This document shows positions 1 to 6,060 of a stretch of DNA of 9,434 nucleotides, piece after piece (the first letter of the stretch is position 1; each line of letters opens with the position of its first letter). Below the pieces are notes generated by a model, which did no database searches, was not told the origin of the DNA, and saw only the letters and a list, made by a program, of their open reading frames with translations. This DNA comes from JBCDIQ01 sp039024295 (GTDB lineage Bacteria; Bacteroidota; Bacteroidia; J057): contig JBCDIQ010000227.1 in the NCBI GenBank assembly GCA_039024295.1, positions 1 through 9,434 on the forward strand. The letters run 5' to 3'. A program made the position numbers and the translations under genes.

Positions 1-520
1 ATTGAAAGCCTCCTCCTGAGACTTCTTTCAGCCCATGCTGAACATAATTTTCCAGGCTTTGCTCATCAAAATTTCGAAATAGTTTTTTCCCTTTGAAATA
101 TTCGAGTGCTCCCTCCCGGGATTCAAATTCACTCCTCCTTCTTTTTGCAAGGCTGGCAGGAGGCACACGCCCGCTAATCCCTATTGCCTTTCCCACCTTT
201 AAAATATTCCTTAACCGAGGCCCAAAAGTGGGGGGATCAAGCAAAATAACTCGTTCCAGCAGGTCGGGTCTTTGGGCAGCTACGAACAAAGAAATAACTC
301 CCCCCAAAGAATGTCCCATGAGGGTAGTAGGTGTTTGTACTTCTTGCTCAAGGTAGTGAATGACTCCTTTAATCATAGGCTTCCAACTGCGCTTGGGAAA
401 GTCATTGCCATGTCCCAATACAGACGGCGGATACTCTACCTTGTAAGGCACTAATGCGTTAAAAAAGCCCTGATAAACAGGAGCCGAAAAGCCATTGGAA
501 TGCAGGAAGACGAGGTTCAT
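1..520 (-). CDS. Alpha/beta hydrolase, C-terminus cut off by window edge
   Basis: My own reading of the minus strand gives 173 open codons from ATG at 520 to the left edge, so the C-terminus is missing. An in-frame TAG lies four codons upstream of this ATG, which fixes the start. The protein begins MNLVFLHSNGF, an early strand plus HSNGF oxyanion-type loop (residues 7-11), and has a textbook nucleophile elbow GHSLGG with Ser71 as the expected nucleophile. A strand-like VILLDPPTFGPR segment follows near residue 92. The catalytic His would lie beyond the window. No signal peptide is seen, so a cytoplasmic enzyme is likely; the substrate cannot be told. The gene begins 40 bases after the stop of the lipoprotein gene on the same strand and is probably the third gene of that operon. 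The fold is confident, the specific reaction unknown. Confidence 0.88.
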   Translation of the reverse strand, partial: MNLVFLHSNGFSAPVYQGFFNALVPYKVEYPPSVLGHGNDFPKRSWKPMIKGVIHYLEQEVQTPTTLMGHSLGGVISLFVAAQRPDLLERVILLDPPTFGPRLRNILKVGKAIGISGRVPPASLAKRRRSEFESREGALEYFKGKKLFRNFDEQSLENYVQHGLKEVSGGGFQ

Positions 521-560
521 TGGGCGTGGCTAACACATCGTTGGGGATCAAATACAGATC

Positions 561-1760
561 TTAGTCAAAATCTGTGGTAAGGCGGAACCTAAGCAAACGG
601 CCATTTCCAGCATCAGCCACATAAACAATCTCGTTTAAATATGCTACTCCCGCTGGTTCTCGAAACTGCGTCAGGCTTTCTCCTGTCCCACCAAAGGAGG
701 CCAAGATAACTTTGGTGGAGGCCGAACCGGGAGGCGGTGCAACGCCTTCAAACCCTTGGCCATTGAACACGAACAAGGAGTCTTTTTCGGCATCTGTCAC
801 GAAAATGTAATTGGTCCCATCTCCCGCTACGGTTACATCAGACGGCAATCCAAATCGATCGGCTTCATATAAGAATCGGTCAGCTCGGCTTGTGTCTCCT
901 GTCTGATAATTCCGGACGCTGTACACCGTTCCAAATTCGGTGGCTTCCACCTGAATGGTTTGCACCTTAAGCACCTGATTGGGGGCAACGGAGGTAAAGA
1001 TGAATGAGTTGTCACGGGAGACAGCGGGGCTTTGAGGAGGCTGAGCAAATCCTGTCAGCGCCTTTGGCATGTTGAAAAAATCCGTAAAGTTCCCGACCCC
1101 TGTGCTCACGGTAATTGGGGTTAAGAATTCATCTGCGTCATTGAAGAACAGTACGGCATCATCTGGCCCCAGAAACTGACCTGGACTATTATTGGGGCCA
1201 TTTCTAGAGACATAAAATCGATTATCAGCCGTTACCGCTATTCCTTCAAAACTTACTGCCTCATCACTGGTGGTCGGGGTACCTGTACGAAAATAGAAGG
1301 GGTGGATAATTTTATTTTGAATGCGCGCATTTTGCAAGCCATAAGTGCCCGCAGGATCGAGGTCTATGCGGTAAATGGCTGGCAAGCGAAAGGTCGTTCC
1401 ACTGATCAGGGTATCAAATGTTCCAGCGGCAAGTATATCCAGGCGTCGATCCTGTACAATCGCCTTCACGCCCTGAACCTGAAAGCGGCCCTGTTCAATT
1501 CCAGCCTGGTCATAGGAAATGATTTCTTCCGTAGCTTCATCCACCACGTAAACGAGTTCATCATATCCAGGCACCACATCAATCGGCCGAACCAGTCCTT
1601 CGGAAATTACTGGCTGAATGGGCACATAGGCTACCTGACGTTCATCAAATACCGGCTCATCCAGAAAATCAATGGGCGTCCGCTTGCCAAAAAAACCATC
1701 ACAACCACTGCTGATCAGCAAGATGGCCATTCCCAGCAGGTATATATGTTTGTATTTCAT
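561..1760 (-). CDS. Lipoprotein with NHL-type beta-propeller
   Basis: A 399-residue protein. The N-terminus (MKYKHIYLLGMAILLISSGC) is a type II signal peptide with lipobox SSGC, predicting lipidation at Cys20 and anchoring in the inner or outer membrane. The mature part shows NHL-like propeller blades: about residues 57-84 (RPIDVVPGYDELVYVVDEA), 168-188, 304-334 (GLPSDVTVAGDG, then IFVTDAEKDSLFVFN) and 365-393 (FREPAGVAYLNEIVYVADAGNGRLLRF), the last being the best match to the NHL pattern. Such propellers usually bind proteins or sugars, and a few are enzymes; nothing here identifies a ligand. The start codon overlaps the stop of the upstream 205-residue gene as ATGA, which implies translational coupling. 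The alpha/beta hydrolase follows 40 bases downstream. Confidence 0.85.
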   Translation of the reverse strand: MKYKHIYLLGMAILLISSGCDGFFGKRTPIDFLDEPVFDERQVAYVPIQPVISEGLVRPIDVVPGYDELVYVVDEATEEIISYDQAGIEQGRFQVQGVKAIVQDRRLDILAAGTFDTLISGTTFRLPAIYRIDLDPAGTYGLQNARIQNKIIHPFYFRTGTPTTSDEAVSFEGIAVTADNRFYVSRNGPNNSPGQFLGPDDAVLFFNDADEFLTPITVSTGVGNFTDFFNMPKALTGFAQPPQSPAVSRDNSFIFTSVAPNQVLKVQTIQVEATEFGTVYSVRNYQTGDTSRADRFLYEADRFGLPSDVTVAGDGTNYIFVTDAEKDSLFVFNGQGFEGVAPPPGSASTKVILASFGGTGESLTQFREPAGVAYLNEIVYVADAGNGRLLRFRLTTDFD

Positions 1761-2374
1761 TTTCTGAGTAAATATGGATCGTCCTCATAGGCAGAACCCA
1801 AATGGCACAAATGGTTCAAAACTTCTGCAAATAAATCATACAGCCCTCTCAACTTGTCAAGGTCTGTGATGACTTGTACCGTTTCAAAATACAGCTCGCT
1901 GATTCCCTCTCTAAAATCAGCAACCATCCAGTTCTCATCCGGGCGATTTTCAAGTAGAAACTGCCTGGGAAGCTGCAGGCTTAATAGCTCCCGAATATCT
2001 GGATTGTCAAATAGTTGCTTCAGCTTTCGCTCATCATTTCCCTGAATCACAAAATCATAGTCAAACTGCGGATAGCCCACCACCACATCCTGGTATTTGG
2101 TGAGTTTAGCGATAAAATCCAATGCCGGCTTCCGATAAACCCGGAACATAAAGCTATCCTGGTTCACATAGGGGGCACGAATACGGGTTCGGGTGGGTTG
2201 CTTGGGCTTGGTGTAGGTATCTATAAAAATGGTCCAATTCTCATGGTAGGCCTGAATGGTGGCATGCCTGCCCTTCAACATTTTTCCTGGGATGTAATCA
2301 GCCCCAATTTCCTCGCAGAGTATTTTCCAGAGGCGTTCTTTCTTGGGGCGAAATATTTCAAGAAGGCGAGACAA
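1757..2374 (-). CDS. Conserved-looking protein of unknown function, TTG start
   Basis: A 205-residue protein that I do not recognise. It lacks a signal peptide and membrane segments, so it is probably cytoplasmic. The N-terminus is basic and amphipathic (LLEIFRPKKERLWKIL). The middle is strand-rich (about residues 37-110: ATIQAYHENWTIFIDTY, then FMFRVYRKP, then FDYDFVIQGNDERKLKQLF). The C-terminus is helical (DLDKLRGLYDLFAEVLNHL, residues 171-189). The FVIQGND-x-x-KLKQLF stretch recalls the strand-then-helix pattern of DUF3137-like proteins, but only faintly. The start is the TTG at 2374: the in-frame TGA at 2381-2383 leaves only an ATT codon further upstream, and the next internal Met is residue 32, which would remove the conserved-looking N-terminal helix. 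Its stop overlaps the lipoprotein ATG (ATGA), so the two products are probably made in linked amounts. A heptamer array ends nine bases before the TTG. Confidence 0.75.
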   Translation of the reverse strand: MSRLLEIFRPKKERLWKILCEEIGADYIPGKMLKGRHATIQAYHENWTIFIDTYTKPKQPTRTRIRAPYVNQDSFMFRVYRKPALDFIAKLTKYQDVVVGYPQFDYDFVIQGNDERKLKQLFDNPDIRELLSLQLPRQFLLENRPDENWMVADFREGISELYFETVQVITDLDKLRGLYDLFAEVLNHLCHLGSAYEDDPYLLRK

Positions 2375-2383
2375 AATATATCA

Positions 2384-2418
2384 AGTTTTCAGTGTTCAGT
2401 AATCAGTTTGCGGTTTGT
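2384..2418 (-). repeat. Degenerate heptamer array, minus-oriented arm of first inverted pair
   Basis: Five consecutive seven-base units read on the minus strand: GAAAACT (2390-2384), GAACACT (2397-2391), GATTACT (2404-2398), GCAAACT (2411-2405) and ACAAACC (2418-2412). All share the frame and the pattern G-n-n-n-A-C-T with slight decay in the last unit. Seven is not a multiple of three, so this is not a coding repeat. The array sits directly upstream of the TTG start at 2374. It faces a matching plus-oriented arm at 2488-2515, and both together fill most of the 145-base spacer. Confidence 0.75.
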
Positions 2419-2487
2419 TGACATTAGGTCATCCTCATGAGGTTTCTGAGGCAATATATAATGATGAAAGTTGAAAGGTTAAATCCT

Positions 2488-2515
2488 GAGAACTGGAAAC
2501 TGACAACCGAAAACT
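2488..2515 (+). repeat. Degenerate heptamer array, plus-oriented arm of first inverted pair
   Basis: Four consecutive seven-base units on the plus strand: GAGAACT (2488-2494), GGAAACT (2495-2501), GACAACC (2502-2508) and GAAAACT (2509-2515). They share the unit of the arm at 2384-2418 but run in the opposite direction. The array ends four bases from the stop codon of the PorV/PorQ-like gene, so the inverted pair occupies almost exactly the gap between two genes. The outermost units of the two arms are perfectly complementary, so a minus-strand transcript running through could fold here, with a central loop of about 69 bases. Confidence 0.75.
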
Positions 2516-2519
2516 CATG

Positions 2520-3524
2520 TTACTTTTCTACTGGATTGACAGAAAAGGAGAGGCCCAGGCGGTGAATAACTCCCAGGTGCACGAGTGGATCAAAGGCGTA
2601 GTCAAAAATCAAAGGGTGGCGGCCCAGCCGCATACGCAAGCCAACCCCAGCGGTGGGCAGGTTTTGATCCTTGATATTAATCTTATATCCTGCCCGAATG
2701 AACAACAATTCCCGGTAGGCATATTCAACCCCCATCCGGAGGTTTTCGGCATTGTCATTTGGGTGATTCAGTTGGAGTAAAGTGGTGAGAGACTGTTTTT
2801 CATCAGCACTTTGCCAGGGAATCATGGAAAGGCCAATCTTGAATACAGTAGGGGCCGGATATGCTTCCAAATCCAAGGGGCGATTGGCAAATGCAGAATC
2901 AATGTCAAAACTGCCCTGTAAAGTAGAATTGGTCCCAAAGCTTTGGAGCATAACGGCAAAGCTCAAATCTTTAAAGTCTGTTCGGTACAGGAAGCCTAGG
3001 TCCACCACTGCTGTATTGGCTGTAAAATCTGCCAGCTGTTCCCGTACATACTTGACAGAAGCCCCATAGCTAAACCACTCGGTAAGCTGCTGCGCATAGG
3101 TGACGCCACCCGTGATGTAGGAAGCATAGAAAAATTCTCCTGTGCCCTGCGGCTGGAATTCCGTACGCACGGGCATTGCGCCGGAACTGAGTCCGCTAAG
3201 AGAAACGCCAAAGTGGCCAAACTTGGTGGGCGTGGTCACTGACAGGAAGCCATAATTAATCCCTGCTGCCCAGAAAGTATTGGAAAGGGCAACAGATAGG
3301 TTTTCAGTTTCAGTCAGCGTAGCCGGATTGGTGTAGGGAGAGTAGGCATCGCCAGAAAGGCAGGTGGTTGCACTGGCCAGCGCAGCAGAGCGCGGGCTTA
3401 CATCCATTTTTAGGAAAGTGAGGGCTGAGATTCCTGCCCGCTGCCCACCCAGGTTTGGAAAAAGCTGTCCAAAAACGCTGGAGCACCCAATCAACAATAA
3501 AAAAAAGAGGTAAAGCTTACGCAT
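2520..3524 (-). CDS. PorV/PorQ-family outer-membrane beta-barrel protein
   Basis: A 334-residue protein from the ATG at 3524. The open frame extends to a TTG at 3554, but the ATG start gives a clean signal peptide (MRKLYLFFLLLIGCSSVFGQ) and is preferred. The mature N-terminus has the features of the PorV/PorQ (FadL-like) group: GGQRAGISALTFLKMDVSPRSAALASA, then SGDAYSPYTNPATL (residues 58-70), followed by alternating amphipathic strands to the C-terminal GLSFSVNP strand. PorV family proteins are barrels in the outer membrane; PorV itself carries T9SS cargo to the cell-surface sortase, while many paralogues have no known role. The order PorV versus PorQ cannot be decided. The signal region also contains L-I-G-C, a possible lipobox, but cleavage after FGQ or VFG by signal peptidase I is more usual for the family. 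The cyclase gene lies 83 bases upstream on the same strand. The window also encodes a T9SS substrate at 7042. Confidence 0.8.
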   Translation of the reverse strand: MRKLYLFFLLLIGCSSVFGQLFPNLGGQRAGISALTFLKMDVSPRSAALASATTCLSGDAYSPYTNPATLTETENLSVALSNTFWAAGINYGFLSVTTPTKFGHFGVSLSGLSSGAMPVRTEFQPQGTGEFFYASYITGGVTYAQQLTEWFSYGASVKYVREQLADFTANTAVVDLGFLYRTDFKDLSFAVMLQSFGTNSTLQGSFDIDSAFANRPLDLEAYPAPTVFKIGLSMIPWQSADEKQSLTTLLQLNHPNDNAENLRMGVEYAYRELLFIRAGYKINIKDQNLPTAGVGLRMRLGRHPLIFDYAFDPLVHLGVIHRLGLSFSVNPVEK

Positions 3525-3607
3525 ACACACAGAATAGGCCGTAAATCTAGGCAATTCTTTTACAGATCAGGTTACCAAATAGTTAAAAAAAGGCTCATGA
3601 CCGCCCA

Positions 3608-4408
3608 TCATTCTACTGGATAAAGCCGTACCCTGCTTGGTGCAGCATCTGAGCACCAGTCGGGAACCTGTATTTCAACTCCGTAAAGGCCATCTTCTAC
3701 TTCTTCGGGAACAAAAACCATTTCTGTGATGGTTTTCTGAGAATACCCTGATTCCCGCTCTTCAAAGGCACCCATGTTGACTTCCCAATAAGTATGGTGG
3801 TTGCACAGCTTCCCTTCATCGTGCATGCGGTCTACCGAAGGCATATCTACCAGTAGGTGTTCGACTCCTCGCTCTACCAAAAAAGCCATCCCCTCTTTTG
3901 AGAAAAAAGGTGGGTTTTCGCCTCGGTAATCCAGGGAGGTTTTAGACCAATGATTGGGAAGCGTACGAATGATTAATGCCTCCGTTGAATGAGCCTTCCC
4001 CAATGCTTCCTCCAGCAGCCTCTTGGTAATTACCCGATCGTCGAAAGTAAAATCCGGGACATAGGTATCACCTGTTTCGCTTGGAGATACAGGTTGAACC
4101 GAAATTAACCGGGCAGCAAAAAAGCTTTGGACAAGCACCTCATTGATCGCGATCAACTTCGTGCTGATATGCCCGACGCACTCCGTATGGGTCCCGTTAC
4201 AATGGGGTATAAGCACATGCTGATGGAAATTGCAACTGCCTCCTTGGTTTACATCCCCGATAAATCCTGCCCCTGCATAGGGAATTGAAGTCCCACGAGG
4301 TACGCCATAGGTATTGGGCTGGGGACCATTAAACTTCATAGGGATGGAAATGCTCCTGAAATTTGTCAGGTCTATTTTAAGGTCCGAAAAACGTAACATG
4401 GTTTTCAT
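3608..4408 (-). CDS. Cyclase-family (kynurenine-formamidase-like) metal-dependent hydrolase
   Basis: A 266-residue protein from the ATG at 4408; a TTG two codons further out is possible but unnecessary. No signal peptide is seen, so it is cytoplasmic. It contains the cyclase-family metal motif as HCNGTHTECVGH, with His69, His74, Glu76 and His80 (family form H-x-G-T-H-x-D-x-P-x-H). Here Glu replaces the usual Asp and Val replaces Pro. Further on, NHHTYWEVNMGAFEERE supplies a His and a Glu twelve residues apart, the spacing of the second catalytic pair in bacterial KynB. Known members hydrolyse N-formylkynurenine, isatin or cyclic amides. At 266 residues it is longer than typical KynB (about 210), and no tryptophan-degradation genes are nearby, so the substrate is open. 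It is divergent from glpK and upstream of the PorV/PorQ-like gene. Confidence 0.85.
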   Translation of the reverse strand: MKTMLRFSDLKIDLTNFRSISIPMKFNGPQPNTYGVPRGTSIPYAGAGFIGDVNQGGSCNFHQHVLIPHCNGTHTECVGHISTKLIAINEVLVQSFFAARLISVQPVSPSETGDTYVPDFTFDDRVITKRLLEEALGKAHSTEALIIRTLPNHWSKTSLDYRGENPPFFSKEGMAFLVERGVEHLLVDMPSVDRMHDEGKLCNHHTYWEVNMGAFEERESGYSQKTITEMVFVPEEVEDGLYGVEIQVPDWCSDAAPSRVRLYPVE

Positions 4409-4456
4409 TGTCAAGGGAAATTAGGCTCCATTTGCGAAAAAGCACATTTTTTGAGT

Positions 4457-4482
4457 AGTTTTCAGGCAACAGTAGCAGTTTC
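4457..4482 (-). repeat. Decayed heptamer array, minus-oriented arm of second inverted pair
   Basis: Read on the plus strand the units are AGTTTTC (4457-4463), AGGCAAC (4464-4470), then two shortened six-base units AGTAGC (4471-4476) and AGTTTC (4477-4482); the unit on the minus strand is therefore GAAAACT-like. The match is weaker than in the other three arms, and is supported mainly by the perfect first unit and by the facing plus-oriented arm 23 bases to the right. It lies 48 bases upstream of the cyclase start. Confidence 0.45.
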
Positions 4483-4505
4483 AGCCAATGAGTTCTTCAT
4501 ATCGC

Positions 4506-4548
4506 GATTCACTGTAAACTGCAAACCTAAAACTGGAAACTAGCACCT
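4506..4548 (+). repeat. Degenerate heptamer array abutting the glpK start
   Basis: On the plus strand: GATTCACT (4506-4513, one base longer), GTAAACT (4514-4520), GCAAACC (4521-4527), TAAAACT (4528-4534), GGAAACT (4535-4541) and AGCACCT (4542-4548), after which the glpK ATG begins at 4549. The first and last units are the most decayed. The unit is the same as in the arms at 2384-2418 and 2488-2515. No Shine-Dalgarno sequence is present, so the array occupies the whole ribosome-landing region of glpK. Confidence 0.7.
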
Positions 4549-6045
4549 ATGCAACCCTCCTACATCCTCGCCCTCGACCAGGGCACTACCAGCTCACGTG
4601 CCATCATTTTTAACCATGAAACCCATATTGTGGGCATGGCACAGCATGAGATCAACCGCTTTTTCCCACAGGATGGCTGGGTGGAGCAGGACGCGACGGA
4701 AATCCTGAATTCTCAATTGGCAGTAGCTCGTGAGGTGCTGGCAGCAAATGACATTTCTCCGCAACAAATCGCAGCTATCGGCATCACCAACCAACGGGAA
4801 ACCACCATTGTGTGGAACCGACATACGGGTAAGCCCGTGCACCCCGCCATTGTGTGGCAGGACCGTCGTACAGCCGGCATTTGTGAAGCCTTGAAGCAAC
4901 GCGAAGGCATCGAGGCATACATCCGGGCCAAGACCGGGCTTGTAATAGACGCCTATTTCTCCGGAACTAAACTGCACTGGATTTTGAATCACCTCCGGGA
5001 GTCTCAGCCAGAACTTGACCTCAGTGATTTGTGCTTTGGCACAGTAGATTGTTGGTTGATTTGGAACCTGACGGGAGGAAAAGTTTTTGCAACCGACCAT
5101 ACAAATGCCTCCCGCACCCTTCTGTACAACATCCAGACCCTCAGTTGGGACAATTGGTTGCTGGATGAGCTTGACATTCCCGCAAAAATACTCCCGGAGG
5201 TTCGGCCTTCCAGAGGTGATTTTGGAACGACAGAACCCGCACTGTTTGACGGGGTATCTATCCCGATATGTGGGGTAGCCGGCGACCAGCAAGCAGCACT
5301 GTTTGGGCAGGCCTGTGTACAGCCGGGCATGACCAAAAATACGTATGGCACGGGCTGCTTTATCCTGATGAATACAGGCAAAGAACAGGTTCATTCACAA
5401 AATGGCTTGCTCACCACCATTACTTGTGGCCTGGATGGGGAAGTAGAATATGCCCTGGAGGGCAGTATTTTTGTTGCAGGCTCCGCCGTTCAGTGGCTAC
5501 GAGACGGTCTCAAAATCCTGGACGAAGCACCTGACTCTGAATACTATGCCACCAAGGCCAGAGATACCCAAGGCGTGTATGTAGTCCCGGCCTTTGCTGG
5601 ATTAGGGGCACCCTATTGGGATATGTATGCCAGAGGTGCCATACTTGGAATAACCCAGGGAACCACCAAAGCCCATATTGTCCGGGCAACCCTGGAATCC
5701 CTTGCCTACCAAACCCGGGACGTGATCGAGGCCATGCAGCAAGATGCCGGTGTGCCCCTCACCAACCTGCGCGTAGATGGCGGTGCATCGCAAAACAACT
5801 GGCTGATGCAGTTTCAGTCAAGCATGCTGAACGTGCCAGTCGAGCGACCTGCCGTCACTGAGACAACCGCGCTGGGAGCTGCTTACCTGGCTGGCCTTGC
5901 CCAGGGATTTTGGCAAGAGCAAGAAGTAACTGATGGATGGCGATTGGATCAGGGCTTTCAGCCGATTATGGATGCTGAAAAACGCAAGCGGTTGTATCGG
6001 GGCTGGCAAAAAGCTGTAGGCCGGAGTAAGGGCTGGGCGGAGTAA
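4549..6045 (+). CDS. glpK: Glycerol kinase
   Basis: A 498-residue FGGY kinase of full family length that phosphorylates glycerol to sn-glycerol 3-phosphate with ATP in the cytoplasm. The N-terminal phosphate-binding loop is DQGTTSSRA (residues 10-18). The glycerol-binding residues are recognisable: Arg83-Glu84 in NQRETT, Tyr136 in the first FGGY signature YFSGTKLHW, and Asp246 in GVAGDQQAALFGQ. TYGTGCF (265-271), GLGAPYWDMYARG (351-363) and the second nucleotide site VDGGASQNNWLMQ (409-421) follow in the usual order. The loop around residues 218-234 (RPSRGDFGTTEPALFDG) lacks the His that the PTS phosphorylates in Gram-positive GlpK, so that control is unlikely. No glpF or glpD is in the window, so the gene stands alone. 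It is divergent from the cyclase and ends 15 bases before the stop of the convergent sulfotransferase. A heptamer array abuts the ATG. Confidence 0.97.
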   Translation: MQPSYILALDQGTTSSRAIIFNHETHIVGMAQHEINRFFPQDGWVEQDATEILNSQLAVAREVLAANDISPQQIAAIGITNQRETTIVWNRHTGKPVHPAIVWQDRRTAGICEALKQREGIEAYIRAKTGLVIDAYFSGTKLHWILNHLRESQPELDLSDLCFGTVDCWLIWNLTGGKVFATDHTNASRTLLYNIQTLSWDNWLLDELDIPAKILPEVRPSRGDFGTTEPALFDGVSIPICGVAGDQQAALFGQACVQPGMTKNTYGTGCFILMNTGKEQVHSQNGLLTTITCGLDGEVEYALEGSIFVAGSAVQWLRDGLKILDEAPDSEYYATKARDTQGVYVVPAFAGLGAPYWDMYARGAILGITQGTTKAHIVRATLESLAYQTRDVIEAMQQDAGVPLTNLRVDGGASQNNWLMQFQSSMLNVPVERPAVTETTALGAAYLAGLAQGFWQEQEVTDGWRLDQGFQPIMDAEKRKRLYRGWQKAVGRSKGWAE

Positions 6046-6060
6046 GAAAGCAGTCTTGCC

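Noticed and set aside
93..454. Two short plus-strand open frames at the left end
   Set aside because: They lie opposite the alpha/beta hydrolase, which has a clear GHSLGG elbow on the minus strand.
1302..1790. Plus-strand 162-codon open frame opposite the propeller lipoprotein
   Set aside because: The lipoprotein has a signal peptide, lipobox and repeats, and its coupling to the upstream gene fixes the coding strand. The opposite frame shows no recognisable features.
2517..2780. Plus-strand 87-codon open frame whose ATG follows the right heptamer arm by one base
   Set aside because: The close fit between array and ATG is tempting, but the frame is antisense to conserved barrel strands of the PorV/PorQ-like protein and its translation resembles nothing.
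3525..3554. Ten-residue N-terminal extension of the PorV/PorQ-like protein from a TTG
   Set aside because: It would place extra residues in front of a clean signal peptide; the ATG at 3524 is the better start.
3585..3605. Possible minus-strand terminator just after the cyclase stop (seven T residues after GGC...GCC)
   Set aside because: The stem is only about three pairs with an eight-base loop, too weak to call.
4409..4548. Heptamer arrays as a CRISPR or riboswitch
   Set aside because: Units are adjacent without spacers, and no conserved riboswitch core could be recognised.
4594..5394. Long minus-strand open frame (266 codons) inside glpK
   Set aside because: It is antisense to a full-length, well-conserved glycerol kinase; its translation is rich in Cys and Gly with no domain or plausible start signal. 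It is a shadow of GlpK codon use.
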